From: Colwellia sp. Arc7-635
GTDB taxonomy: Bacteria > Pseudomonadota > Gammaproteobacteria > Enterobacterales > Alteromonadaceae
Direction of reading: 5' to 3'
Assembly: GCF_003971255.1 (NCBI RefSeq)
Contig: NZ_CP034660.1
Location: 2,542,001 to 2,606,000 of the forward strand
DNA: 64,000 nt
Both the position numbers and the translations under genes were made by a program. The notes under the pieces are model-generated. The model saw nothing but the letters and a program-made list of their open reading frames with translations. It did no database searches and was not told the origin of the DNA. Within the stretch, counting starts at the first letter, position 1; every line of letters starts with the position of its first letter. Shown one piece after another: positions 19,783-28,396 of the stretch.

Positions 19783-21471
19783 TTGAATATTTTAATTGTT
19801 GATGATGACATTGTTGATCGTGAACATATTAAACGGACATTAAATAAAACTAGTGATGATTGGAGTTTTGTTGAAACAGAGTCTGTAGATGAAGGTTTAG
19901 CTGCTTTTGCGGTAAATAATTTTGATGTGGTTTTATTAGATTATAGAATGCCAAAACGTGATGGTATCGAATTATTACTAGAATTACGTGGCGCTTCTTT
20001 GGAGAAAAGTGTCGCTATTGTAATGCTTAGTAATTCTGAAGAATCCGTGCTTGCATTGGAGTGTATTAAAGCAGGTGCCCAGGATTTTTTACTTAAATCT
20101 GAAGTGACCTCTTCAAGATTACAACGCTCAATATTACAGTCGCAAACGCGTTTTGAATTAGAGAAAAAACTCTACCACAGCTACAGAAAAGCAAAAAAAT
20201 TAGCTGAGCATGACTCATTAACCGGCTTAGCTAACCGCTATTCATTTGAAGAAGCATTACGCTTAAGTATCACTCAAAAACCACGTAATAGTTCTAAATT
20301 AGCATTAGCACTGTTCGATCTTGATAATTTCAAGTTTATTAACGACAGTCATGGCCATGATATTGGTGATCAACTATTAAAACAAGTTGCCCACAGGGTA
20401 TCCCTTTGTTTACGTGAAAACGAACTTTTTGCCCGCCTAGGCGGTGACGAATTTGCCATAATATTAGCTAATTTGCACACAATAGATAACGCAACTCGAG
20501 TCAACAAACGCATTCTAAATTGTTTAGAAAAGCCCTTTCATATTTCAGACATAGAAATAAAGATGAGCGCAAGCATTGGTATCGCGATATATCCTGACAA
20601 CAGTGTTGATAATAATGAACTACTTAAATATGCTGATATTGCTATGTACCGTGCTAAAAAGCTTGGTCGAAATCAAATGTGCTATTTTGAAGCCGAAATG
20701 CAAGAGCAATTTTTACAACGCTATCAGGTTGAAGCTAATTTAATTGGTGCTGTGGCACGTAATGAATTTGTTTTGCATTATCAACCGGTATACGACTCAA
20801 AATCACAAAACGTAGTAGGCTTTGAGGCATTAATACGTTGGAATTTTCAAAACGCCTTACATTATCCTGATGATTTTATTGGTATTGCAGAGTGCTCCCA
20901 TGTCATTATTGATATTGGGCGTTGGGTAATTGCACAAGCTATGTACCAAATTTCAAGGTGGAATTTACAAAGTGGGAAAGCCTTGTCGATCGCCATCAAT
21001 CTATCGGCAATACAATTAACAGATTTAACCTTGATTGATTTTATTAAATCTATGATAGAAAAATATCATATAGCACCTGAACTGATTGAATTTGAATTGA
21101 CTGAAACCGCTTTATTAGAAAATAACAGCCAGACAGTTGAATTCATGGAATCACTAAGAGCTTTAGGTTGTCATATCGCTTTAGATGATTTTGGTATTGG
21201 CTTTTCATCAGTATCACATTTACAAAACTTCCCGATCAATATTGTAAAAATTGATAAATCATTGATGTTAGCCTCACAAGAACCTAAAACGCAGGCTTTA
21301 GTAAAGGGACTTTCAGCAATGCTACATTCTTTAGACTTAAATATTGTCGCTGAAGGTATTGAAGATAAAGAAAGTTTTGAACTATGCCAATCGCTTCACA
21401 TTCCACGAGCACAAGGTTACTTTTTTTCTAAGCCTGTCGACGTTGCCACTGTTGAAAAGATGTTTTTATAA
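19783..21471 (+). CDS. REC-GGDEF-EAL c-di-GMP response regulator
   Basis: Response regulator of 562 residues with dual c-di-GMP output. The N-terminal receiver (NILIVDDDIVDREH, FDVVLLDYRMPKRDG, DFLLKSE) is followed by a GGDEF domain with intact RLGGDEFAI (residues 220-224). An EAL domain follows with EALIRW from residue 348, ELTETALL, LDDFGIGFSS, KIDKSL and VAEGIED, so both cyclase and phosphodiesterase motifs are complete. It starts with TTG, supported by AAGGAG at 19769-19774 and an 8-base spacer. It is the last gene of the kinase operon; a strong terminator follows. Confidence 0.93.
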   Translation: MNILIVDDDIVDREHIKRTLNKTSDDWSFVETESVDEGLAAFAVNNFDVVLLDYRMPKRDGIELLLELRGASLEKSVAIVMLSNSEESVLALECIKAGAQDFLLKSEVTSSRLQRSILQSQTRFELEKKLYHSYRKAKKLAEHDSLTGLANRYSFEEALRLSITQKPRNSSKLALALFDLDNFKFINDSHGHDIGDQLLKQVAHRVSLCLRENELFARLGGDEFAIILANLHTIDNATRVNKRILNCLEKPFHISDIEIKMSASIGIAIYPDNSVDNNELLKYADIAMYRAKKLGRNQMCYFEAEMQEQFLQRYQVEANLIGAVARNEFVLHYQPVYDSKSQNVVGFEALIRWNFQNALHYPDDFIGIAECSHVIIDIGRWVIAQAMYQISRWNLQSGKALSIAINLSAIQLTDLTLIDFIKSMIEKYHIAPELIEFELTETALLENNSQTVEFMESLRALGCHIALDDFGIGFSSVSHLQNFPINIVKIDKSLMLASQEPKTQALVKGLSAMLHSLDLNIVAEGIEDKESFELCQSLHIPRAQGYFFSKPVDVATVEKMFL

Positions 21472-21477
21472 TGGATT

Positions 21478-21496
21478 ACGCGACTTATCATCGCGT
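21478..21496 (+). terminator. Rho-independent terminator after REC-GGDEF-EAL
   Basis: ACGCGA (21478-21483) and TCGCGT (21491-21496) form a GC-rich 6-base stem with a 7-base loop, followed at once by TTTTATTT. It separates the kinase operon from the cupredoxin operon. Confidence 0.75.
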
Positions 21497-21696
21497 TTTT
21501 ATTTAACATATTATTAAGACTATAGTATTTGTTGCAGACTACTAACAATGTGTCAGCACCATACAGTGTGATATTAGTGCTATGTTTTGTATTATATAAG
21601 TGGCTTAAAAAAATTAAGCATTTGATTTTATTTTGTAATAAATGAATTCTATCGATATACTTATTCACAGTGTCGACATAATTTTACTTGGAATTT

Positions 21697-22374
21697 ATGC
21701 ATCATCTTCGGTTAAATACGCCATATATTATTTTCATCGCTTTATTAATTTGCGGACAAGCCAAAGCTGACCAATTTCTAGTACAAAATCAGCATGGTAT
21801 GGCCGTTAAAAATGCTGTTTTAGAGTTTTCTGTAGCACATACTCCAACTCACTCGCGCACGGTAGAAGCAAACAAAAATACTCTGGTGATGGATCAAGTT
21901 AATAAACTATTTAAACCTGAAGTATTAATAATTCATAAAGGAGATTATGTTAGTTTTCCTAACAGTGACAACATAAGGCATCATGTTTATTCTTTTTCTC
22001 CGGTAAAGCCTTTTGAATTAAAGCTTTATTCTGGAAAATCAAAAGCGCCAATTCAATTTGACCACTCTGGCGTGTCCGTTTTAGGCTGTAATATACATGA
22101 CTCGATGGTTGGTTATATTTATATTGCTGATTCTCCATACACAGTACTCACAGATGAAAATGGCATAGCGACATTAGCAAAAGATATTGAGTATCAAAGC
22201 TTAAATATTTGGCACCAAAATTTATCAAAAGCAGTAACTAGCACTCAGCGAATTAATTATGATGATTTAATTCAAAAACCAGATAACGAAGCAATATTTG
22301 TCATCAATTTAGTTCTCGACTCCCCGGAGCCTCGTAATACCTTTCAAAGTATATTTAAAAAAAATGCCAAGTAA
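21697..22374 (+). CDS. Periplasmic cupredoxin-like (methylamine-utilisation-type) protein
   Basis: Secreted blue-copper-type protein of about 225 residues. The signal sequence NTPYIIFIALLICGQAKA is followed by a domain with likely type 1 copper ligands: histidine in NIRHHVYSF and the C-x2-H-x2-M set in LGCNIHDSMVGYI. Such domains are annotated as methylamine-utilisation proteins, but no methylamine dehydrogenase is near. An in-frame TTG at 21688 exists; ATG 21697 gives the cleaner signal peptide. Its end overlaps the next gene by 11 bases, so it is co-translated with a GGDEF-EAL sensor. An electron-transfer or copper/redox-sensing role is inferred. Confidence 0.8.
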   Translation: MHHLRLNTPYIIFIALLICGQAKADQFLVQNQHGMAVKNAVLEFSVAHTPTHSRTVEANKNTLVMDQVNKLFKPEVLIIHKGDYVSFPNSDNIRHHVYSFSPVKPFELKLYSGKSKAPIQFDHSGVSVLGCNIHDSMVGYIYIADSPYTVLTDENGIATLAKDIEYQSLNIWHQNLSKAVTSTQRINYDDLIQKPDNEAIFVINLVLDSPEPRNTFQSIFKKNAK

Positions 22375-24769
22375 ACTGACCCTTCGCAGACAAGTTACTT
22401 TACTTGGCATCTCATTAGTTATTTTAACGGTAGCATGCTTGTTAGCTGTATCTTTGTGGAAAACAATTACCTCACACAATCAACAAATTGAACAACGTAT
22501 GATCAGTGCTGAAAATGTCTTAATTGAATATTTAACAGCAAAAGAAGAGCTACTGCTAACGGCATCTAAAGTATTAACTGCCGACTTTGGATTTAAGCAA
22601 GCGGTGGCTTCACGCGATCAAGGTACGATAGCTAGCGTATTAGAAAATCATGGTTCTCGAATTAACGCCAGTCTAATGATGTTGAGCGATCTAAACGGGA
22701 GAGTTATTTCTTCAAATAACAATAAACTTGCTCTTGATCCTACCCTTATTGGAAATATTACCACGCTACAATCAAAGCTCAATAATACGCAATTGGTGCT
22801 CATTAATGGTAAATTACACCAATTAATTATACTACCGGTTATGGCGCCAAGAACTATTGCCTATTCTGTGATCGGTTTTCAAATAGATCAGCCATTTGTT
22901 AATGAATTGAAAAGACTTATGGCGGTTGAAGTGAGTTTTTTTTATAACGATGTTGCTATAATCACTACCCTGCAACAAAAAAATAGTGTCTCCAGCCCTA
23001 TTATTGACGACAACATTCAGAGTACTAACACTGAGAAACTTCATACTCAAATGGTAAACATTGAAGGTGTGGATATCCAGAGCATGTATTTTAATAAAAT
23101 GGATAGTGCTTGGTGGCTATTTAAAAGAAATCGTTATGAAAATAAAAATATCACCTTCACTAACGCTCAAAATCACCAATATATCGCTCAAATATCTATC
23201 GACTTATCTCCTAGCTATGCTGCACTAGATAAGCTCGTTTTCATCACGCTACAGATTTCATGTTTCATTATCGCCATTACCGCTATTGCTTGTAGTATTA
23301 TCGCAAGAAACCTAACGAGACCTCTGCAACAGTTAACCGAATTAAGCCATGAGTTTTCACAAGGGAGATATGAACATACTGACAATATGTCTAATGGTAG
23401 CATCGAGGTAAAGCGCGTTTACGACAGTTTTATTAAGATGGGTCGTAAAATTCAACAACGTGAACGTAAAATAAATCATCAAGCAAAGCATGATGCATTA
23501 ACCGGCGTTTATAGCCGCGCCACTTTTATTGATCTACTAGAAAAACAGATTTTAGCACACACGGGTAGCGAGCATCACTCTTTGTTGGTCATGACAATTA
23601 ACGTGCGTAATTTTAAACGCATTAATGATAGTTTAGGCTCTGAAATTGGCGATTTAACGTTAAAAGCAGTTGCCCTTCGCATTCAAGGCATTTATCAAAA
23701 TAAAATAGTAATGGTGGGACGCTTCTCTGGCGACGAATTTTGTGTTGTCATGATGTCCAGTAAAGGTGATAACCATCAAGAGATGCTCGAAAACTTTTCA
23801 ACCTTTTTAAAAACGCCGATACAAGTTGATAAGCTTTGGTTAAATTTAAATTTCCGTATCGGATCATGCATTTTTCCTCAACAAAGTAACAATGCTAAAG
23901 AGCTTGTTAGAAGAACAACCATTGCCTTAGAAGCAGCAAGGAATGAAGGGAAAACCAACCGAGCATACCAAGATGGAGAAGATGAAGCTTATCTTGAAAG
24001 ACTACATTTACTTGAAGAGCTTCGGGATGCATTAAGCAGTAACCGTGGCGAGTTATTCATGGTGTATCAGCCTAAGCTCAATTTAAACAGTGATAAAATC
24101 GAAAAGGTTGAAGCACTTATTCGTTGGATAAAACCCAATGGGCAATTTATTTCGCCAGAAGTTTTTATTCATCTGGCAGAACAGTCTGGACTTATAATAA
24201 AATTAACACATTGGGTTATTGACTCAGTATTACAGCAGCAACAAGACTGGCTAGCAAATAATGTTAAGCTCAAAGTTGCAATTAATATTTCCGCACAAGA
24301 TATTACTCATACCAATTTTATTGATTTTATCTTTGAAAAATTGTCAGAGTACCAGGTTGACCCTAACCTGATAACGTTGGAGATTACCGAGCGCGATATT
24401 ATGACGAATGAAGACTTAGTGATCAGTCGGCTAATACAACTAAAAAATGCAGGAATTCAAATATCCGTCGATGACTATGGCATTGGACAATCCTCTTTAG
24501 GTAAATTAAAGCAGCTACCTATTGATGAATTAAAAATAGATAAAACATTTATCCTCGAACTAGATAAGTCAAAAAAAGACCAATTTATTGTTAAATCTAC
24601 AATAGAACTTAGTCATCAACTTGGTTTTAGTGTTGTCGCAGAAGGTGTAGAAAACCGAGCATCGCTTGAAATGCTAAAACTGATGAGATGTAATCATGCA
24701 CAAGGTTATTTTATATCCAAACCAATTAAGTCAGCTGAGTTATTAATCTGGTTGAATAATTATGAATAA
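22364..24769 (+). CDS. Membrane GGDEF-EAL c-di-GMP sensor protein
   Basis: Inner-membrane protein of 801 residues. It has a first membrane segment near residues 10-30, a roughly 270-residue periplasmic sensor region, a second segment near 290-312, a HAMP linker (RNLTRPLQQLTELSHEFSQG), GGDEF and EAL. The GGDEF signature reads RFSGDEF (residues 455-459), with the first glycine replaced by serine, so cyclase activity is uncertain. The EAL domain is complete (EALIRW from 583, EITERD, DDYGIG, KIDKTF, VAEGVEN). It overlaps the cupredoxin gene upstream and the DUF3034 gene downstream, so its periplasmic domain probably senses something related to those exported proteins. Confidence 0.92.
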   Translation: MPSKLTLRRQVTLLGISLVILTVACLLAVSLWKTITSHNQQIEQRMISAENVLIEYLTAKEELLLTASKVLTADFGFKQAVASRDQGTIASVLENHGSRINASLMMLSDLNGRVISSNNNKLALDPTLIGNITTLQSKLNNTQLVLINGKLHQLIILPVMAPRTIAYSVIGFQIDQPFVNELKRLMAVEVSFFYNDVAIITTLQQKNSVSSPIIDDNIQSTNTEKLHTQMVNIEGVDIQSMYFNKMDSAWWLFKRNRYENKNITFTNAQNHQYIAQISIDLSPSYAALDKLVFITLQISCFIIAITAIACSIIARNLTRPLQQLTELSHEFSQGRYEHTDNMSNGSIEVKRVYDSFIKMGRKIQQRERKINHQAKHDALTGVYSRATFIDLLEKQILAHTGSEHHSLLVMTINVRNFKRINDSLGSEIGDLTLKAVALRIQGIYQNKIVMVGRFSGDEFCVVMMSSKGDNHQEMLENFSTFLKTPIQVDKLWLNLNFRIGSCIFPQQSNNAKELVRRTTIALEAARNEGKTNRAYQDGEDEAYLERLHLLEELRDALSSNRGELFMVYQPKLNLNSDKIEKVEALIRWIKPNGQFISPEVFIHLAEQSGLIIKLTHWVIDSVLQQQQDWLANNVKLKVAINISAQDITHTNFIDFIFEKLSEYQVDPNLITLEITERDIMTNEDLVISRLIQLKNAGIQISVDDYGIGQSSLGKLKQLPIDELKIDKTFILELDKSKKDQFIVKSTIELSHQLGFSVVAEGVENRASLEMLKLMRCNHAQGYFISKPIKSAELLIWLNNYE

Positions 24770-25595
24770 ACTCACGTTTTTATTTCTTAGCGGTGCATTA
24801 ACTTTATTTTCTTTGAGTGCTAACGCGGAAGGTAAAATTTTAGCCACGCCAGGCGTATCGCAAGTTGAAGGCGCTGGTGGCGGTGGTATTGTACCTTGGG
24901 CCCAGTTAGCAGGCTATGCTACTGAAGAAAGTATCTCAATAAGCGCGGCATGTTCTCGTGTAACCGTGACTGATTTCGCTTTAAATACTTGTGGTTTACA
25001 AGCCAATTTTTATGATCGTGTGGAATTATCATATGCTGAGCAAAGTTTTAACGTAAATCCCTTAAAAATAGATTTAAGACAATCAATCATAGGAGCAAAA
25101 GTCAGGCTTTATGGTGATTTAGTTTACACCGATTTACCGCAAATTAGTTTCGGCATTCAAGCAAAGCAATTGAAAACTAGCGACGTCGCTTTTTCATTAG
25201 GCGCAGAGAAAGATTCTGGTATCGATACTTACCTAAGTGCCAGCAAACTGCATTTAGGCTTTATTAATGGCTATAATTGGTTATGGAATATAACCGCAAG
25301 ACACACTGAAAGTAATCAAATCGGCCTGCTTGGCTTTGGCGGAGAACATCATAAGCAGAAAATACAGTTAGAGGTATCAACCGCTATCCTACTCAGCCAT
25401 CACATAGCCTTAGGTGTTGAATATAGACAAAAACCTGATAATTTAAATTTGGGCGAAAATCGTTGGCGAGATATCTTTCTAGCCTGGTTTCCTAATAAAC
25501 ATTTAAGCTTTACCGTTGCCTATGTTGATTTAGGCCGTATTGCTGCTATTGATAAGCAAACTGGTTGGTATTTATCGACTATGTGGTATTTGTAG
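24762..25595 (+). CDS. DUF3034-family outer-membrane-type protein
   Basis: Exported protein of 277 residues. A clear signal peptide (FLFLSGALTLFSLSANAEG) is followed by the DUF3034 hallmark VEGAGGGGIVPWAQLAGYAT. Alternating beta segments then run to the end, and the protein finishes WYLSTMWYL with a terminal aromatic-rich strand typical of outer-membrane barrels. The function of the family is unknown. Its ATG overlaps the GGDEF-EAL stop by 8 bases. Together with the cupredoxin and the haemoglobin lipoprotein it gives this operon three exported partners for one c-di-GMP enzyme. Confidence 0.78.
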   Translation: MNKLTFLFLSGALTLFSLSANAEGKILATPGVSQVEGAGGGGIVPWAQLAGYATEESISISAACSRVTVTDFALNTCGLQANFYDRVELSYAEQSFNVNPLKIDLRQSIIGAKVRLYGDLVYTDLPQISFGIQAKQLKTSDVAFSLGAEKDSGIDTYLSASKLHLGFINGYNWLWNITARHTESNQIGLLGFGGEHHKQKIQLEVSTAILLSHHIALGVEYRQKPDNLNLGENRWRDIFLAWFPNKHLSFTVAYVDLGRIAAIDKQTGWYLSTMWYL

Positions 25596-25660
25596 TAAGC
25601 TAGTACTTTGAAATTCGAGAAAAAATTCTAGAATAATTTGTTGATAATGAGACCTCTAGT

Positions 25661-26176
25661 ATGAAAAGCTTTACCAAAGCCCACACAAAAAATATCACCA
25701 ATACTGTATGGCTGGTACTGATCGCCTTTTGTTTTTCTTGCTCTTCGAACAATAATGGCTTGAACGATGCTGATATAAACGTTGCCAAAATAACAAGCGA
25801 CTTAAAACCAAATGCTTCTAAATTAAGTCTATACAATAAAATGGGCCGGCAGGGAGCCATCGATAAAATCGTTGATAACTTAATTAATATTATTGGTCAA
25901 GACGATGTTATATTCGCTCATTTTGCTCATAGTAACGTTTCACATTTTAGAAAAAATTTAAGTATATTTTTATGTGCCATTACAGACGGGCCTTGCCAAT
26001 ACATTGGTGATAATATGCAGGATATTCATCGAGGCATGTACATCAATAAAAACCAATTTAATCACTTTGTTGAACTATTTATTGAAGCAATGAAGGTAGC
26101 TGATATTAGCTACCCACTGCAAAATCAGTTGTTAGCACGGTTAGCCCCTTTAAGAAGAAAGATTATAAAAATATAA
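25661..26176 (+). CDS. Lipoprotein group I truncated haemoglobin
   Basis: Protein of 171 residues joining a lipoprotein signal (VWLVLIAFCFSC, cysteine near residue 27) to a group I truncated-haemoglobin domain from about residue 56. The start LYNKMGRQGAIDKIVDN, the CD-loop FAHF, the proximal-histidine segment DIHRGMYI and the end LLARLAPLRRKI match the family. The usual B10 tyrosine position (VDxFY) reads DNLI, so the distal pocket differs. Two cysteines occur in FLCAITDGPC. Most truncated haemoglobins are cytoplasmic, so a membrane-anchored periplasmic form is unusual. It is the last gene of the cupredoxin operon, 65 bases after DUF3034. Confidence 0.78.
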   Translation: MKSFTKAHTKNITNTVWLVLIAFCFSCSSNNNGLNDADINVAKITSDLKPNASKLSLYNKMGRQGAIDKIVDNLINIIGQDDVIFAHFAHSNVSHFRKNLSIFLCAITDGPCQYIGDNMQDIHRGMYINKNQFNHFVELFIEAMKVADISYPLQNQLLARLAPLRRKIIKI

Positions 26177-26282
26177 ACTTAGCTAAACTCGCTGCTTTAA
26201 ATTCAGATAAAATCAAGCGCATTGAAAATAAGTACAATGTGGTGGTGTATTACAAACCCACAACCTGACAAGTCATTTAAAC

Positions 26283-26328
26283 GCCAAGTAAAAATTACGA
26301 TCTACAATCCTTAATTTCTTTACTTGGC
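26283..26328. terminator. Long hairpin between convergent operons
   Basis: GCCAAGTAAA (26283-26292) pairs with TTTACTTGGC (26319-26328), and AAATTA/TAATTT pairing inside shortens the loop. It lies between the haemoglobin gene and the convergent MscS gene and could stop transcription from either side. Confidence 0.55.
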
Positions 26329-26364
26329 TAGCCCTTACTTCATAAAGTTTTATCCTTCAAGCCC

Positions 26365-27225
26365 TTAACTTAAGGTAGTTTTATCAAGGTTTTCAGCGTT
26401 AGAAGAGAGTGGAAATGGCGATGTTGCCGTGCCCGCATATAAACTGACATGAGGGAATGGTATTTCAATACCTTGCTGATCAAAGGTTTTCTTAATTTCC
26501 ATGTACATGGTGTTTTTCAAGGTAAGAAAGTTTTCTCGTCGCGCCCACACCGAAAACTGAATATCGACCGAAGAGCTACCAAAACCAGTAAGTATGAAAA
26601 CTGGTGCCGGTTCGACTAAACAAATTAAATTTTTCGTGGCAATATCGAGCAATATCGTACGTACTGTTTCAATATCCTCTTTGTAGGCAATACCTATTTT
26701 TAAATCCGCACGTCGAATAGGGTATTTAGTTAAGGTAGTAACAGCACTTTTGATCATGCTCTCGTTTGGAATGCGCACAAATAGATTATCAAACGTACGT
26801 AACTTTACTGACAGTAAATCGATAGAAATAACTTCCCCGGTAATGTCATTCACCTTGATAACATCAGTAATAGAAAATGGACGCTCGATCATCAAAAACA
26901 AACCACTGATCAGGTTTGACGCAGAAGTTTGTGATGCAAAGCCTAAAGCCACAGTAAAGACCCCAGCAGCACCCAGTAAAATACTTAAATCAATACCAAT
27001 ATTATCTAAGGCCGATATAGACACTAACACTAAAATACCATAAAAAATGGAGCGTTTTAGTAACAGTTGTCCGTGCACCGTCATCTTATGCTTTACAAGG
27101 TTAACAATAGCGCCACTCACTAAGCGTGCAACGATAAAGCCAACAATAAATAACAAAACAGCCTGAATCAAAGCATATAAATGTGAGGCTTTTAGTAATT
27201 CTACAAACTCAATAAATTCTTTCAC
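26365..27225 (-). CDS. MscS-family mechanosensitive channel (DUF432-linked)
   Basis: Third MscS paralogue, about 286 residues. Three N-terminal membrane segments end in the pore helix LSILLGAAGVFTVALGFASQTSASNLISG. The beta domain ERPFSITDVIKVNDITGEVISIDLLSVKLR and the C-terminal cage region follow, ending in a fivefold serine-rich tail. A TTG at 27246 would overlap the upstream DUF432 gene by 8 bases; GTG 27225, after AAGAGA, is the better-placed start. It is co-transcribed with the DUF432 gene, a pairing that suggests the DUF432 protein modulates or is controlled with the channel. Confidence 0.88.
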   Translation of the reverse strand: MKEFIEFVELLKASHLYALIQAVLLFIVGFIVARLVSGAIVNLVKHKMTVHGQLLLKRSIFYGILVLVSISALDNIGIDLSILLGAAGVFTVALGFASQTSASNLISGLFLMIERPFSITDVIKVNDITGEVISIDLLSVKLRTFDNLFVRIPNESMIKSAVTTLTKYPIRRADLKIGIAYKEDIETVRTILLDIATKNLICLVEPAPVFILTGFGSSSVDIQFSVWARRENFLTLKNTMYMEIKKTFDQQGIEIPFPHVSLYAGTATSPFPLSSNAENLDKTTLS

Positions 27226-27238
27226 AATCACTCTCTTG

Positions 27239-28027
27239 TTAGGCAAATAAACTGCTAATACTGCGTATTAATATACTTTGTTCAGACTTAACTCTTGGAC
27301 CATTTATCAGCGTAGAAGATAACGCTTCAACTGGTGCATGCTTATCTAGATGAAGCTCAACGTTGTCAGTGTGGCGCTCTCGATGAACAGAAATACCAGT
27401 CGTCCAAAGCTGTTGTTCGCCATCAGAGAACAAATGCAACAAGGTTACCGGTACATTAATACGCTCTATTACTAATGGCTTATCATGATTATTAATAACA
27501 GTAATAGGTGTAATCGCACGATGTGGACGCTGTTCAATATTGTCTAATTGCACACGCGCAGCAGTATATTTTGCATAGCATATTTGCCCTACTTGAGTTG
27601 ATGGACCAAACCAAGAGTCTGATGGTCGCCAGAATGGTACATCGAGTAAATATTCTTCTTTTGGCAGTAATTGAGCCGTAAACCATACTGGCGTACTAAC
27701 AAATAACCGTGATTTTTCACCGGCAAGCAAGGTTAATGGTGTGTCAGGGCGGGCAACAATAGAGCGGTCAGCAAGTAGAGGTAAAACGCGCACTTTATCT
27801 GAGGTGCTTTGCTGTAAATATCGGCCAAACTTAGCCGTTTCAATAGCCCCAACGTCTGTAGGTTCATCAACAACAATCTCACCATCATCCTCATTAAGTG
27901 TTTCTAAATTCCAGCTATTCCATTCGTTTCCTAGACGTTTAAGCATAATAGTTCGCTCGCCAATTTTCCAGCAGCGTTGTTGTTCGATGGAAAAAGTAAA
28001 CTCGCCCCACCATGCCTTATTAGCCAT
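27239..28027 (-). CDS. DUF432-family protein
   Basis: Cytoplasmic protein of about 262 residues. It begins with an aromatic-rich strand (WWGEFTFSIEQQRCWKIGERTIML) and contains the DUF432-like core, with LTLLAGEKSRLFVSTPVWF and FWRPSDSWFGPSTQVGQICYAKYTAARV. No signal peptide, membrane segment or catalytic motif is visible. ATG 28036 sits directly on the AAAGAG site, so ATG 28027 with a 9-base spacer is chosen. It immediately precedes an MscS channel gene. DUF432 has no known function. The assignment rests on overall resemblance and the MscS linkage and is moderately sure. Confidence 0.68.
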   Translation of the reverse strand: MANKAWWGEFTFSIEQQRCWKIGERTIMLKRLGNEWNSWNLETLNEDDGEIVVDEPTDVGAIETAKFGRYLQQSTSDKVRVLPLLADRSIVARPDTPLTLLAGEKSRLFVSTPVWFTAQLLPKEEYLLDVPFWRPSDSWFGPSTQVGQICYAKYTAARVQLDNIEQRPHRAITPITVINNHDKPLVIERINVPVTLLHLFSDGEQQLWTTGISVHRERHTDNVELHLDKHAPVEALSSTLINGPRVKSEQSILIRSISSLFA

Positions 28028-28396
28028 TTTTATCATCTCTTTACCATCTTATTGCTCATTTAGTATCCAAGTCACTAAATGACAGATTATTAGTCGTTAT
28101 ATTAATTGTTTTCAGTCGTACATTTAGCTTATTATTCAATGAACAATAGCTTTTTATATAAATGAATTATGCTATCTTAACTCGGCGGTGTATACGCCTA
28201 CTTATACATATCGTAATATTACTTTCAAGCCGATGAATTAAAGGCGTTACAATAGCAAATGATATTGTCTGCTAGACATTATTAATGGCCATTTAAACGA
28301 ATACTAGGCGTTACCAACTAGCCGTTAATACTTGCCAATTACAGCCGCCATTAGCGCTACAGCTGACACTCAACATTAACAACAGGAAGAAATTTC
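28028..28396. other. Divergent promoter region DUF432 / UspA
   Basis: A 370-base AT-rich spacer between divergent genes, which must contain both promoters. No convincing operator, hairpin or small gene is visible. Confidence 0.4.

Noticed and set aside
21697-22374. Methylamine metabolism from the cupredoxin annotation
   Set aside because: No methylamine dehydrogenase or maturation genes are in the window. Only the copper-binding fold is supported.
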